This document shows positions 1-10,733 of a stretch of DNA of 64,000 nucleotides, in pieces. The DNA comes from Pyrenopolyporus hunteri (lineage: Eukaryota; Ascomycota; Sordariomycetes; Xylariales; Hypoxylaceae): assembly GCA_902806595.1 (NCBI GenBank), contig CADCXC010000035.1, forward strand, positions 558,001-622,000, given 5' to 3'. Numbering within the stretch: the first letter of the stretch is position 1; every line of letters begins with the position of its first letter. The notes below the pieces were generated by a model. It saw nothing but the letters and a program-made list of their open reading frames with translations, was not told where the DNA came from and made no database searches. Made by a program: the position numbers and the translations under genes.

Positions 1-1415
1 TTAGAATCGACTCGACGAGGACAACGTCCGAGCCAATCCATCTGGATACGTCGTAGTATTCTAATCTGTTAACGTTATCGGTCGTGCTACCGGGAATCCT
101 TTCCGAGACACATAAAATAGGTAGGTAGCTACCTAGGAAAGGCTCTACGAGTTAGAGCATATCCCGGTTATCCCAATTATTCGGCCCCTATAGCCTCGTT
201 CGCAGATTTCGGATGTATATTTGAGGTAGCCGTGAATGCGACGTGGTAATGTAGCGCGGATGCTACCGACGAGTCGACCTAGTTCCAGCGTGTGCAGCTA
301 CGATTTCACTTAGGCTCCCGTGGGAAGGACTACCTACCGGGAATTTGGTTCGTCTACGCAGTGAGGCTGAAGTAGACACCCAACCACGACGGCTCATACG
401 CCAGAGACTCGATTACACTATACGGGCCAGTCAAACTTCTCGAGCTTCTCGACAAATGTGTCCCAGTATCTGGGCCAGGTACCTAGATATGTACCCATCG
501 GGCTTCTAGTCCTGGACTGGAACTGGGTTCACTTTTGTATTATATTTATGCCGCGTAACCCGACAGCAATCGATGGCCGTATTCGGCAGACTATCGTAGG
601 CTGGACGAAGTCATACCCACACCGTACGACCGTGGCCCCTCGCAGGTCCGCGGCCCCCGTTCGGTCGTGGACGGATCCGATATGTAGGTAGGACTAAAGA
701 ATCCTTCCATGGCCTTTGGGTTGCATAAGTCGGTACGCAGTGATATCTTCGCGAATAATATGCCTGGGAATTTTTAGAAAGCGCCCCCATATTTGCAAGA
801 TAAGGGGTCGTTTAGAAGATCCGTCCTAGGACATATATACACTTGGGGTAGTCAACGCAACTACTCGCCCTCCAGGCACCAAATTTTCCACTTGAGAATA
901 TAATAAGAACCTCTAAGCATTGGCATAGGTGGGTAAATGTGCGTAGCATGCTTACTATTATAGAGGTGATTCATGGAATCCCATTGATCTCCATTGGTTA
1001 GGACGAACTGTTAATTACCTGCCTGCCGTTTCGCTAATTAATACGCCATGCCGAGGAGTACTCGTACAATACATGTCTGGCTAGTGCTAGCTAGCCAGCA
1101 TGTAGATATCTAGCAGTTTAAGCTAAATATCTACTCGTGAGACCTCGGCATCTAGTAGTTAACCTACAGCCTCGTCTATTTTTATGTCTAGCAGTGACTA
1201 AAACAATAGGAAGCGAGCTTCCAAAGCGTTGTAACACGCCCCCCCTATAGTTCGTAGCCTTGCTACCCCGTCCCGAGGTTCCCGCCACTAATGGTATTCC
1301 CTTCGTTGATAAATACGCTTGATACTCCTGGTTCTGGAGCTCCCTTGTATCTGTCTGTCTCAGCATAACCACTTACACAGACTGACCTCGATCCGCCCGG
1401 CATCTCGTAGACACG
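1..1415. other. Gene-free left edge
   Basis: No coding region with a recognisable domain is visible. The DNA has mixed composition with scattered TAGGTAGG/CCTACC motifs, for example near 118-135. Short open frames, such as one at 458-691, have no protein-like composition and no splice partners. The last part before 1416 is presumably the promoter and 5' leader of the RTA1-like gene. Confidence 0.5.
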
Positions 1416-2711
1416 ATGAGCGACCACGTCGGAGACGGCGCTGCCGCAATCTCCTTCAAGGACTGCACGCCGGCGATATGCCCCTACGACAAGTCCTTCT
1501 ACCAGTATCGGATCAGCATAGCAGCCAACGTCGCCTTCTTAGCCTTGTTCTCGCTCTCCCTGCTCGGCTTCCTCGCCGTCTTCGCCTTCACGCGGCGCGG
1601 CGGCCTCTTTTCCGTCGCCATGGTTCTGGGCCTTATCTGCGAGATCCTTGGGTACGTAGGCCGGATCATGAGCTGGAAGAACCAATGGTCTGAGAACGGG
1701 TTTCTCATGCAGATCTGCGTATGTGGCACTAAAAGGACACCCCCTGAAATCCTGTGTCTGTTGTCTCTCATAAATAGGAGATTCATCGCCAATTTCATTG
1801 AGGTTTTGCGCCGCGAGGACACGCTCAGATGCAAACCCGTCTCGAAAACAGTACTAACTGACTCTTACTATCAAGTGTCTAACCATCGGCCCGGCCTTCT
1901 TCGCCGCCGGCATATACCTCTGCATCCGGAAAGTCGTATCCGCCTTCGGACCCGAGAACTCGCGGATCCCGCCCAAGTACTACACGCGCATCGTAAGTCG
2001 CATCCCCTCGCCTCCTCCCCTTTACCATACACTCAACATGAAAAGCCCCCTAAAAAAATCAAAGGCTCCCACTATTTACCTACTAATCACCGCACCCAGT
2101 TCATCCCCTGCGACATAACCTCCCTAATCCTGCAAGCCGTCGGCGGGGCCCTCGCCTCCTCGTCCTTCCACCGGGGCTCGCCGACTACGACGGGGGACAA
2201 CATCATGATCGCGGGCCTAGCCCTGCAAGTCTTCACGCTGCTCGTCTTCCTGCTGCTCTCCGCGGACTTCCTAGCGAGCGCCGTGCGGCGGGACCCGGCG
2301 CTCGTGCGCGCGCGCGCTTCCGGCGCGTCCGGCGCCTGCCTGGCCGCGCTGGCGCTGAGCGCCGCCTGCGTCTTCTGGCGCAGCGCCTTCCGCGTCGCCG
2401 AGCTGGGCGCCGGGTGGACCGGCCCGCTGATGGGCCGCCAGGACCTGTTCGTCGGCTTCGAGGGCGTCGTGATCACCGTGGCGGTGTGGGCGCTGAATGT
2501 TTTCCATCCGAGCGTGTGTTTCGGCGAGCTGATGGAGAGGGATTTCGAGGATGGGGATGGTAGTGCTGGTGAGCGGAAGGGGCAGGGGGAGGAGAAGGAG
2601 GGCCGGCTGGAGCCCGAGATGCTCGCTGCGGCGAAGCCGAGTGCTGCTACGAGTATATTGGACAGAGGGGGGAGCGGCTCGAGCACGAGTGACGTTGAAC
2701 GAGGATCTTGA
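1416..2711 (+). CDS. RTA1-like seven-helix membrane protein
   Basis: Three exons fit: 1416-1718, 1876-1992 and 2100-2711. The introns are 157 bp (GTATGT...CAAG) and 107 bp (GTAAGT...CCAG), both phase 0, giving 343 aa. The N-terminus has the short Cys-containing extracellular stretch typical of the RTA1/RTM1/RSB1 family. Hydrophobic helices follow, with a family-like GPAFFAAGIY segment just after intron 1, an FIPCDITSLILQAVGG helix after intron 2, and further helices in exon 3. The last 70 residues are charged, acidic and low-complexity, as expected of a cytosolic tail. RTA1-family proteins are fungal plasma-membrane proteins linked to lipid (sphingoid base) translocation and to resistance to toxic compounds such as 7-aminocholesterol; the substrate here cannot be read from sequence. 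Reading through the introns also leaves an open frame, but the spliced form restores the family helices. Confidence 0.88.
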   Translation: MSDHVGDGAAAISFKDCTPAICPYDKSFYQYRISIAANVAFLALFSLSLLGFLAVFAFTRRGGLFSVAMVLGLICEILGYVGRIMSWKNQWSENGFLMQICVCGTKRTPPEILCLLSLINRRFIANFIEVLRREDTLRCKPVSKTVLTDSYYQVSNHRPGLLRRRHIPLHPESRIRLRTRELADPAQVLHAHRKSHPLASSPLPYTQHEKPPKKIKGSHYLPTNHRTQFIPCDITSLILQAVGGALASSSFHRGSPTTTGDNIMIAGLALQVFTLLVFLLLSADFLASAVRRDPALVRARASGASGACLAALALSAACVFWRSAFRVAELGAGWTGPLMGRQDLFVGFEGVVITVAVWALNVFHPSVCFGELMERDFEDGDGSAGERKGQGEEKEGRLEPEMLAAAKPSAATSILDRGGSGSSTSDVERGS

Positions 2712-3525
2712 GTGCGATTAATGAGCTTGGGTATGAAATTGCGGCGTTCTATAAACTGGTAAGATGAGGGAATATCTGGGTATTAGACGTTCGTTTCATT
2801 AGATGGACGACGCGACGCTGGCTAATATAAAATGTTTAAACGTAGGTAGTCGTAACGATCCAGGCTACCAAAAAGTACTCTTCAAGGAATTAGAATCACG
2901 AAATCCAAGTCATTTAAGGCCGTTAATCATGAGGAATACTGAATGCATTTATTAAACTAGTCCGCGAGCGTCTAGCATGGACTGCGAATGCTCTTCAACA
3001 TGGCTCTGCGGGTTCGCGTAGCTGTCTTCCGAGGGCGTTCTTTGCACCTGGACGAGTAGCAAAACGCATGTAATATGCTTTCCCCGCTAGCCACTCGACT
3101 CCTATTACTATGTTGTAAGGGACTATCCCGACGTTCTGCTCATATTCTTTGCTTTTTTCTTCCATTTCCTGGCCATTACAAGGCCTCAGATCCACCTCTT
3201 AAAGTTGCCTCATAGACATATCGGTCTAGTAGATCTTGTCTCTGGTATTCCGGCCCTTGGCCGGAGTAATTACCAACGTCAATAGCCCATAAGCAGATGC
3301 CCCAGCCCATAAGAGGTTACCGAATCCCTTATCATGAGGGTGGGCACTGCTATGGGATCTCTCATGGAGAAAAATAAGTCGGCTAAAAGAGCCGTGGCCT
3401 TGAAGGGCACAGCCTGCCTTAGCTAACGCAACACGAAAAAGCTGATGCAAAGAGACGAGGGGAATAAAACTCTACGGGGGTTGAATCAATGGTGAGTTGC
3501 TGGGTAAAGTGAGCTACGAGGTTCC
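2712..3525. other. Intergenic region between convergent genes
   Basis: This separates the convergent RTA1-like and CCCH-finger genes. Two short minus-strand frames (3195-2995 and 3450-3226) exist. The second has one hydrophobic stretch but no family signature and no supporting splice structure, so I do not call a gene. Confidence 0.45.
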
Positions 3526-6500
3526 TTAGGTAGTACCAGCGTCGAGGGGTAGTATTTTAGACTTGTCCTCGAGGAATTCTTGTCTGTGCTTAATGATTGC
3601 TTTCGTGATCCGGTCGAAATCCTTAACTTTGTTGGCCTTCAGATCGTTGAGTACCTTCCTTAGGCCTTCAATGAACTTGATCCTTGTTTCTCCGGTGAAC
3701 ATGTCGGCGGAGCCGAGCTGTGTGATGATCTCCGCATCTAAATCGTGGCGCCATGAAGTCAGTTATCCAAAGGGGGGGTTGTTTCGCAGAAAGGGTTGAA
3801 GGGACGGAGAACGTCTTTCCGAGAACTCACCAGGAAGCACCATATCTTCAAAGTGCTGAAACTCGCAAGCATTACCATTGGGGCACTGTTCTCCAGCCAA
3901 GGCGCGTGGGCAAACTGGGCGCATAGGATCGATTTTAGAGCTATACGTCATCGACTTGAGACCGCCTCGCACTTCGTCGAAGTATTTGGGGTGGAATCTG
4001 TAAGCACGGAAATACCCAAGAGGACTGTGATAAGATAGCAGGTCCTCTACTTGGGTCCGTTGCTCAGGCTCTTCCTGTTCAGAAGTCAGTAAGGGGTGCT
4101 CGTGAGATGAGCTGTTCTGTACTTCTCCGGTCGGGTGTTCGGGCGCGGACACGGTCAGTTCGTCAGCCGGTCGCGGCGGGCTAGCCTCGTTTAATACCTC
4201 GCCGCTAGGCTGCTCGTCAATAAATGAATTGTCCTGGACCTGCGGCGAAAAAGACTTCGGTGAGTCAACCTCAGGTCCCGAGGAAGTATCACGCATCGGT
4301 GAGGCTGGCGTCGATTGCAATAGGTATGAACCCTGGGTGCTTGGAGAAGGTACTTGGGGTAATTGATCCGGGACGTTCAGCTGAGGCTGGGTTTGTTTTT
4401 TGACTTGAGCTTCCGACGCGTCGGTTGCGGTGCTGAAATTGGCCTCGTTCTCATCGGCGGGAGTATCCGTAGAGGTAGTCTCAAGCGATACATTCCCATT
4501 GCTGGCCTCAACATGCGGTTCCTCATAGGCCGGAGTAACATTCTGCGGCGACCGAACCGGAGTAGTAGCGAGTTTGTCGCCTATTGAGAGATTGGGCTGT
4601 GACTGATCCAGACTGGGCGTTGTTTCAGTGAAGACGGTAGGCTGGTTGTGGTTGATCACATCTTCTCCCTCAGACATCACCACATCCTCAACTTTTCCGG
4701 AATTATCTTGCTGCTCACTGGAGCTCTGGGATTCGACGTGATTCGGCTGCGATGCGCCGGCTCCTGTAGCACACATATATCAGCATCATATAACAGGACG
4801 CCGCAAGTCGAGCGCGTAACAATAAAACTTATGATTTCACTCACTATCAGGGGGGACCTCGGCTTGCATCCCTGTTTCTGCAGCTAACTGTTCCACCTCT
4901 TTGGTTAGTCTGTCCCGTTTAATCGTGTCCGCTTGAATCTCGAGTTGGAGCTGGGCTGCTTGCGCAACAGCCTCCTTAAGCCTATCCCGCTTCTCCTTCA
5001 AGGTGGCATCCACGATCGGCAGCTCGAAACTTACTATTCTCTCGCGTCTCACTTCGTTCGCCGTCTTCACTTCTTTGGGTACTTGGGGCACTATGGGTGC
5101 TTCTGGGGCCTTTGGAGATGCCGTAGATTCTGTGGCCGAAGGCTGAGGCTGAGGCTGAGGCTGAGGCGACTGAGGACTATTCACCCTTTTGGCAGCTTTT
5201 TTTGCCTCAGCCTCGGCAATCAGTCGCTTCGTCTCTTCAATTCGTTTATGTAACAGGTCAAGCTTGGCCCCGTGTACTGGTGGAGTTGGTGCTGCGCTTG
5301 AGGCGGGGCTTGAGCGCTGTTTCTGGTTCAAGGGGTCGGATAATGGTGGGAATGTCTTCAGGGAAGGTTGTCGAGAAAGTGGGTTAATTATCTCATTTGA
5401 TGAAGTGGGTTCATCAGTAGGCGAAGCAATGTCCATTTCAACGTCTTCGTCATCGCTGACATCAATGATTAACGTCTCCTGGGTGCGAGTTCGCTTAAGT
5501 GTGCTAGTGGGGGTAGAGTAGTTATCGAAATCCGAAGCCACGGGCCGCTTTAAGCTGCGGGTGGGTGGCTGTATTGGTTGCGTTGTTAGGAACAAGCCTG
5601 GGATACCACCGTCCCTAGGCAGACTCTTTTCCGTTGATACTGAACGTCGACCCGTCTCTGGAGCTGGTAGTGTGGCCGTGGGTGACTTGGTAGATGAATC
5701 TCCATCCTTTCTCGCATCGGCAAGTGTCGCCGAGTTACTTCTAATATTGGCTGGGGGTGTCATTGGTTTGGCGGAATTCTCAGCCTGCAACTTTCTTTCG
5801 GCGTCGGCTTTTTCTTGTGCCTTCTTCAGTGCCGCGAGTTTTTGGTGGAGAATCGCATTATTCTCGGCTCGCGTTTTCGGTTTTGCTATTGCTGGGGATG
5901 CGGTTGCGGAGGCTGGAATGCTCACATGGGCCGGAGCTGCTTGGGAAGTCGGCGTTGGTACTGAAGGCTTGGGAGCAGTCGCGGTCGCAGTCGCAGTCGC
6001 AGTCGCAGTCTTCTGCGCCTTCGCCGCTAATTTGCGGGCAATCTTGTCCTTACGCTCCTCGGCAGCTGTCTTTTCAGTTGCCTTGGCGCCACCCGTGTTG
6101 TTTGTGTCCTTCGGAGGCTCAGCCATGGTGGGCTGCTTTGGCTTTGACGTACTCGAGGACTGGTCTTTGGCGTCATGTGTTTCGGACGCAGGTTGAGAAG
6201 GATCAGACGGCTTAGCTGAAACCTGTGAATTACCGGGAGCTTTGTGGACTGCAGGAGCTTTAGGTATTGAAGCTTCTAGGCCCAAGTCCGTGAATAGGCC
6301 TTTGATGAGTTTTTCGTCAAACCCCTCTTCGATGTAATCTTGGTATCGGACCTTCAAGGGCCACAAACCAAGGATAGCCTCCTGCGCCTTCTTTTTGGCC
6401 TCAGCGACGGAACGGAAAGAGTGGGTAGCTGCAGTTGCGGGGCTTTGCGTTGGAACAGCGGGTGCGCCGTTTGATAACGGGGCGTCGACGGGTGGTCGAG

Positions 6501-7403
6501 CCGTGGTTGTTGTATGTATTCCCGGCAAAGACTGCAACGCAGGATGAGTGCTAGTGATTTCTACTTAGGGTTAGATTAGGCCGGCACTTTGAAAGAAAAT
6601 TAGAGTATTCATCACGACTTACGTCTCTCACTGTGAGTAGTGGGCTTGCTCACTGATGCCCTGCGCTGGATTTCCCTCGGCGATAAATAAGGAGAGTACG
6701 AGCCGGACCTCTCACGTTCTTGATACGAAGGTTCCCAATCCCCATCTGGAGAATATTCTCGTTCGGCAGCAGGAAGCGACGTTGATGTGCTATTAATGGC
6801 AGTTTCACCTTGAGGTGTCGCGCCATCATATATGGAGGATTCATCCGCGTCGCCCACACTTCCATTTTGATTCTCCATCACGCTAGGCGGTCTAAGGGTT
6901 GGAGGGGTTGGCACCGTCACATCAACCGTATCCTTAGGCTCGTATAAATCCTCAAACTCCCCCTCGCTAAGCTCTCCTTCTTCGAGCATTTCCTTTTCTC
7001 GTACCTCTGGTGGCGCGAGGGCGCCTCGTTGTTTGGTGGAATTTTTGTAGGAATTGGTTTGTCCGGATGTGGTAGCAGGGGGGTTCGCGGGCTTTTGAAT
7101 AGGGAGGAGAGGATGTCGTGAGGCATCTGACCGCGGTTGATAGGTTCCGTTATTCTCAGACCTATAGGGCGTAGTGGGCAGGGAGCTGCTCATGCCCAAG
7201 CCAGGTATATTGCTAGCATTAAATTGGAACGAATTATGAACGGTCGCATAGTTGCCTGCAGTGGCGGCAGCGGTAGGCTGCTGGTAAGCCCCGTAATAGG
7301 GCGGTTGAGTATTTAAGGATGGGGGTTGAGTGAATGGTGACTGAAATTGGGCGTGAGGTGGCTGACCCGGATAGGGTCCGTACCTATAAGGATGCTCCGA
7401 CAT
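3526..7403 (-). CDS. Large CCCH (C3H1-type) zinc-finger protein, Red1-like
   Basis: Four exons assemble with matching phases: 7403-6623, 6563-4845, 4763-3831 and 3737-3526. Introns are 59, 81 and 93 bp with GTAAGT, GTGAGT and GTGAGT donors. The product is 1214 aa. The first two thirds is Pro/Ser/Gln-rich and disordered, beginning with a Tyr/Pro/Gln-rich segment. Exon 2 contains an Ala-Thr run (DNA 5980-6010), a Gln-Pro run (about 5140-5165) and basic coiled segments. One zinc finger lies near residues 1118-1137 with spacing C-x8-C-x5-C-x3-H, followed by a helical tail completed by the last exon. This matches the putative zinc-finger C3H1 family (PF10650), which includes fission yeast Red1, a nuclear protein of the MTREC complex that directs meiotic and unstable RNAs to the exosome. 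Family placement rests on the finger and layout; orthology to Red1 is inference. Confidence 0.82.
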
Positions 7404-8114
7404 ATTGGAAGAAGCAGACGCGACGCATGAGGAAGCCCGCGGCGGGAGTCGAGTGATGGCTCAGTAAGACGGACAGGCCACCAACGATGAATTATATAGT
7501 GTCACGTCTTAGGTATGTGCAGGTAGGTCCCTATATCGGTCAATGAATCGTTAGATATACGAACGGACGAGTATGCCGGACGGACAGATGGATTGGCATC
7601 GCAAGGAACCTTAAAGAGACGCGTGGACTTCAGGGTAATAGACGAATCGACAGCAGTATGACGATTGAATCTAAGCACCGCAAAAGATGATAGATGTCAA
7701 GGCAGCTTCGGATGACCGATATCAAAGATGGGTAATGCAAGACGCAAAATTTCTTTCAGCAAAATGCGAAAGAAAAAGTGATCTTGGAGTGTTGCTTCGT
7801 TCGAAGTATTTTCCTCAAAGGCGGGAAACGTTGGACGGAATTTAGATTATTGTTCGTCGATCCGATCATCAGAATAAAGCCCAAGCGTGGCATGCACCGC
7901 TTACCTAAGGTACCTAAGGTACCAAGGCAGGTACCCATAAGTTTTTCTACGACTTCGAGCCGTGCAGATTTGTGTTCTGAACCACCCGAAGATGTACCTG
8001 GGTACCTGGTATCCATGGCATTGTGACAGTCGATGTCATTGGAGGTGTCCGCGACGGAGGTGGGGCTTGGCGTTGCCCTGGTCGGACGCAAGCTGCAAGA
8101 TCGGATATATGCAA
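7404..8114. other. Upstream region of the CCCH-finger gene
   Basis: No gene is supported. The region next to 7403 is presumably the promoter of the CCCH-finger gene. Repeated TACC/GGTA motifs (for example 7900-7935) sit close to the small element's insertion site. Frames at 7756-8180 overlap the small element's end and lack protein character. Confidence 0.5.
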
Positions 8115-8119
8115 CTTTA
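8115..8119. repeat. Target-site duplication CTTTA (left copy) of the small element
   Basis: CTTTA precedes the terminal GACGGCTGG of the small element. The matching copy is at 25739-25743, because the 17-kb element later inserted between the small element and its right-hand duplication. Removing 8748-25739 places CTTTA directly after the small element's last base at 8746. Confidence 0.9.
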
Positions 8120-8746
8120 GACGGCTGGCCATTTGCCATGAAACCGCCAACCCGCTAAAACGTTGAAAAAAAGATGACATAAGCCATATATATGCGTATA
8201 AACGATTAAAAAAAAGATGATATAATCACATATCTGGCATTAACAAAGATGATATAATATAAGAAAAAATGACATAATATACGACTAACGAGTTTTTAAA
8301 AAAACTTTATTATACGTATCGTTATAATAATAAAAGTATTCTTATATATTTAAAGTTTATAATCGTATAATTATATTATTTTAAAAGTAAGAAAAATATA
8401 TTATATATTGATAATTTTAAAATTATAATATTTTTTTAAAAATATTTACATATTTATCGAATAGATATACGGGTAAAAAATACCTATTTAGGGTAGTTAC
8501 GTATATATAAAATAACTAATATTTTTAAAAATAAAAAATAAAAAATTAAAAAAATAAATAAAATAATTAAAAATTTTAATAAAATTAATTAATTTTCGAA
8601 ATATTTAAATCTTTAAACTATATATCTCTACATATTTTATTTAATTAATTATAGGTTTTTATCATCTAAGAATTCTTTTACGGTTTATGTCATCAATTTT
8701 CAGTTGTTTTAACGGGTTGGCGGTTTGGGGGGAATGGCCCACCATA
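8120..8746 (+). mobile_element. 627-bp non-autonomous relative (MITE-like) of the 17-kb element
   Basis: The left end (8120 to about 8250) matches the left end of the 17-kb element, from GACGGCTGGCC through the ACCGCCAACCCG core to GATGACATAAGCC. The right end (about 8685-8746) matches its right end, finishing in GGCCCACCATA. The middle is AT-rich with no coding capacity and looks RIP-mutated. Its 5-bp duplication is CTTTA at 8115-8119 and 25739-25743. It is probably an internally deleted or MITE derivative mobilised by the same integrase. The large element interrupts it at its last four bases. Confidence 0.93.
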
Positions 8747-8747
8747 C
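8743..8747. repeat. Target-site duplication CATAC (first copy) of the intact 17-kb element
   Basis: CATAC at 8743-8747 is repeated exactly at 25735-25739, directly outside the two ends of the large element. The first four bases belong to the end of the small element, which shows the order of insertion. Confidence 0.95.
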
Positions 8748-8890
8748 TATGGTGGGCCATTCCCCCAAAACCGCCAACCCGCCAAAACCACTGAAAATTG
8801 ATGACATAAGCCGTAATGGAATTTTTTTAGGAAGATGACATAATCAAATATTGCTTTTAAAGAGATGACATAATATGACATAAGCACCCA
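8748..8890 (+). repeat. Right terminal inverted repeat and subterminal motifs, intact copy
   Basis: The end begins TATGGTGGGCCATTCCCC, followed by the shared core ACCGCCAACCCGCCAAAAC. Three GATGACATAA/ATGACATAA motifs follow, near 8801, 8833 and 8863. The opposite end, from 25734, has the same core and two GATGACATAA motifs. Repeated subterminal motifs of this sort are typical transposase or integrase binding sites; that role is inferred. Confidence 0.88.
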
Positions 8891-8945
8891 ACCGGTTCCG
8901 TTTCATACCCGGGTTTATGTTAATCCGAATGCGAGTTGTTTAAGT

Positions 8946-8985
8946 AGGTAGGTAGGTAGGTACTTAAGTACCTACCTACCTACCT
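8946..8985. repeat. 40-bp perfect palindrome of TAGG/CCTA units
   Basis: Two 20-bp arms of AGGT repeats meet at ACTT/AAGT near 8965-8966 and are perfectly complementary. The palindrome lies about 100 bp upstream of the HNH-protein start. The corresponding point of the RIP-mutated copy (about 59050-59095) keeps a decayed version, so it is an old part of the element. It could form a cruciform; no function is shown. Confidence 0.85.
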
Positions 8986-9085
8986 TTACCTATTAATCCA
9001 TTTAGGTGCCTATCTACCTACCTTAGAATCTTCATTCCCATCTTCCATTATTCTAGCGATATTTCTATCGCGAAACTAATGCGCT

Positions 9086-10668
9086 ATGGCGTCTAAGCGG
9101 CTTCCTTCGTTTATTGAACTCCCTGCCGATAAAGATAAATATGCTCTCCTCAGACACCTTGACGTTTATCATCCTGCTTATCCCGACCTAGATCCGCTGC
9201 TTAGTCTCCAAGCATCCGACAATGGGGGTGTTCTCTATAGGGTCGTATATTATGCCTGTTGTATCATAGCTGGGAACGTCTGGACAGATGACGAAGGGAG
9301 AAGCCGCGCGCATGGATCTCGTCCGCCAAATAATCAACCATTTCTATCAGTATCTCGTAATCCCGAAGACGCGGCGGTGAATATACCCGACGACGATATC
9401 TTGCCTTGCAAGGAATACTATTTCCATGTCCCAAACCAAGACGACGGTAAATCTATCCCTACCTTGACGTAATCAATACTAACTTAATAGGCCATTACGC
9501 TGTAACCCCAAATTTCTACCACTGGGTGTTTCCGAAACAAATCCCAGAGCCTTGGATGTCTCTTGACCTTTCAAGCGCTGACGAATCGTCCGGCGACACT
9601 TCTGGTAATGTCGCTGAACCGCCGCCCAACGAACCGGGATCGTCAAATCAACTAGTTCGACAAAACTCCCCCCCGGCCGTCCGCTACCACAATGAATCCT
9701 GTCGTATTACGGGTACATTATGTGGATTACAGATCTGCCATATAATACCAAAAAAGGCGAACAAGTGGTTCACTAGGAACCATATGCGTGAATACGCAAA
9801 GGCTCTATACCGAAGAAACAATCCTTTAGATGGTTATTGCAATACATTACCTCTTCGGATGGACCTCCACACATTCTTTGATGCAAGCTACTTAGTTTTC
9901 TTCCCTAAAGAAAAACCCGGCCCTCATAATCGCGGCAGATATAGGTTGAATACACACATACTAATGACACCGGGCAAATCGGACGAGGGTGACCTCGAAA
10001 TGATTCTTCGATACCATAACCAGCCTTGTTTTTCTCTCCAAGGGATTCCACGGGAATATTTCTTCGCGCGTTTCGCATGGTCACTCTTTACTAACACCAT
10101 CATATTACTTCTAAACCAAAAAAAAGAAACTTTTAAGCTTCGTCTCGTCCAGGACGCGCGAGGGGGCGGCCATGAAGTAACGACGACTCTCATAACGAAG
10201 TCATTCCCTACGCCACGAAATGCGAGACGCGAATACGGAGAGAACACCAATAAACGCGACTACGACGAGTTCGAGGAAGGTGATAATGAAGCTTATTATT
10301 CTTGCGATGATACCTCACTAGATTCGTTTGATCCTGACTATTACGATGATATTTTCGAAGATATACATAGTCAGTACGGCGACGATGACGATTCGAGCCA
10401 GCCGAAAAAGCGACGCCTTTCCTTTACAAACCATATTGAAGCTAGTATCATCTCGGAAAATAGTGAGGAGCGAGGGCTTTATCCTTCAGCTGATATCAAC
10501 AAACCCGCAACCAGTTCCTCTTACACGCCAAGTGTTGAAAGTAATCAGCATAAAGTGATCAGTGTTGGCACACCTGAAGGTTTGACCATACCTTCAGAGG
10601 TTAGTAGAATGGGTATAAGAGCTTTGACTGATGCTACGAAGCAATATCATATATTGTATACACACTAG
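9086..10668 (+). CDS. HNH_2-type nuclease domain protein of the element
   Basis: Two exons, 9086-9446 and 9491-10668, are joined by a 44-bp intron (GTAAAT donor, TACTAAC branch site, TAG acceptor) in matching phase, giving 512 aa. The centre has the order CRITG, then CHIIPK, then an Asn and His in a GYCNTLPLRMDLHTFFD segment. This is the His-Asn-His arrangement of fungal HNH_2 (PF13391) domains, which bind metal and cut DNA in characterised HNH families. The C-terminal third is acidic and Asp/Glu-rich with a basic KKRR cluster, possibly a nuclear signal. It is the outermost gene at the element's right end and is transcribed inward. In the RIP-mutated copy the start ATG has become ATA at 58953-58951. 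A role in transposition or in acting on host DNA is not known. Confidence 0.85.
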
Positions 10669-10733
10669 AATTGAAAGAATTAGTAGTCGGTTTCAATGAA
10701 AGTTTATTAACTACTAGTCTTTTTTCCCCTCTA

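Noticed and set aside
3226..3450. 74-codon minus-strand frame with a hydrophobic stretch
   Set aside because: No family resemblance and no convincing splice partner; could be chance.
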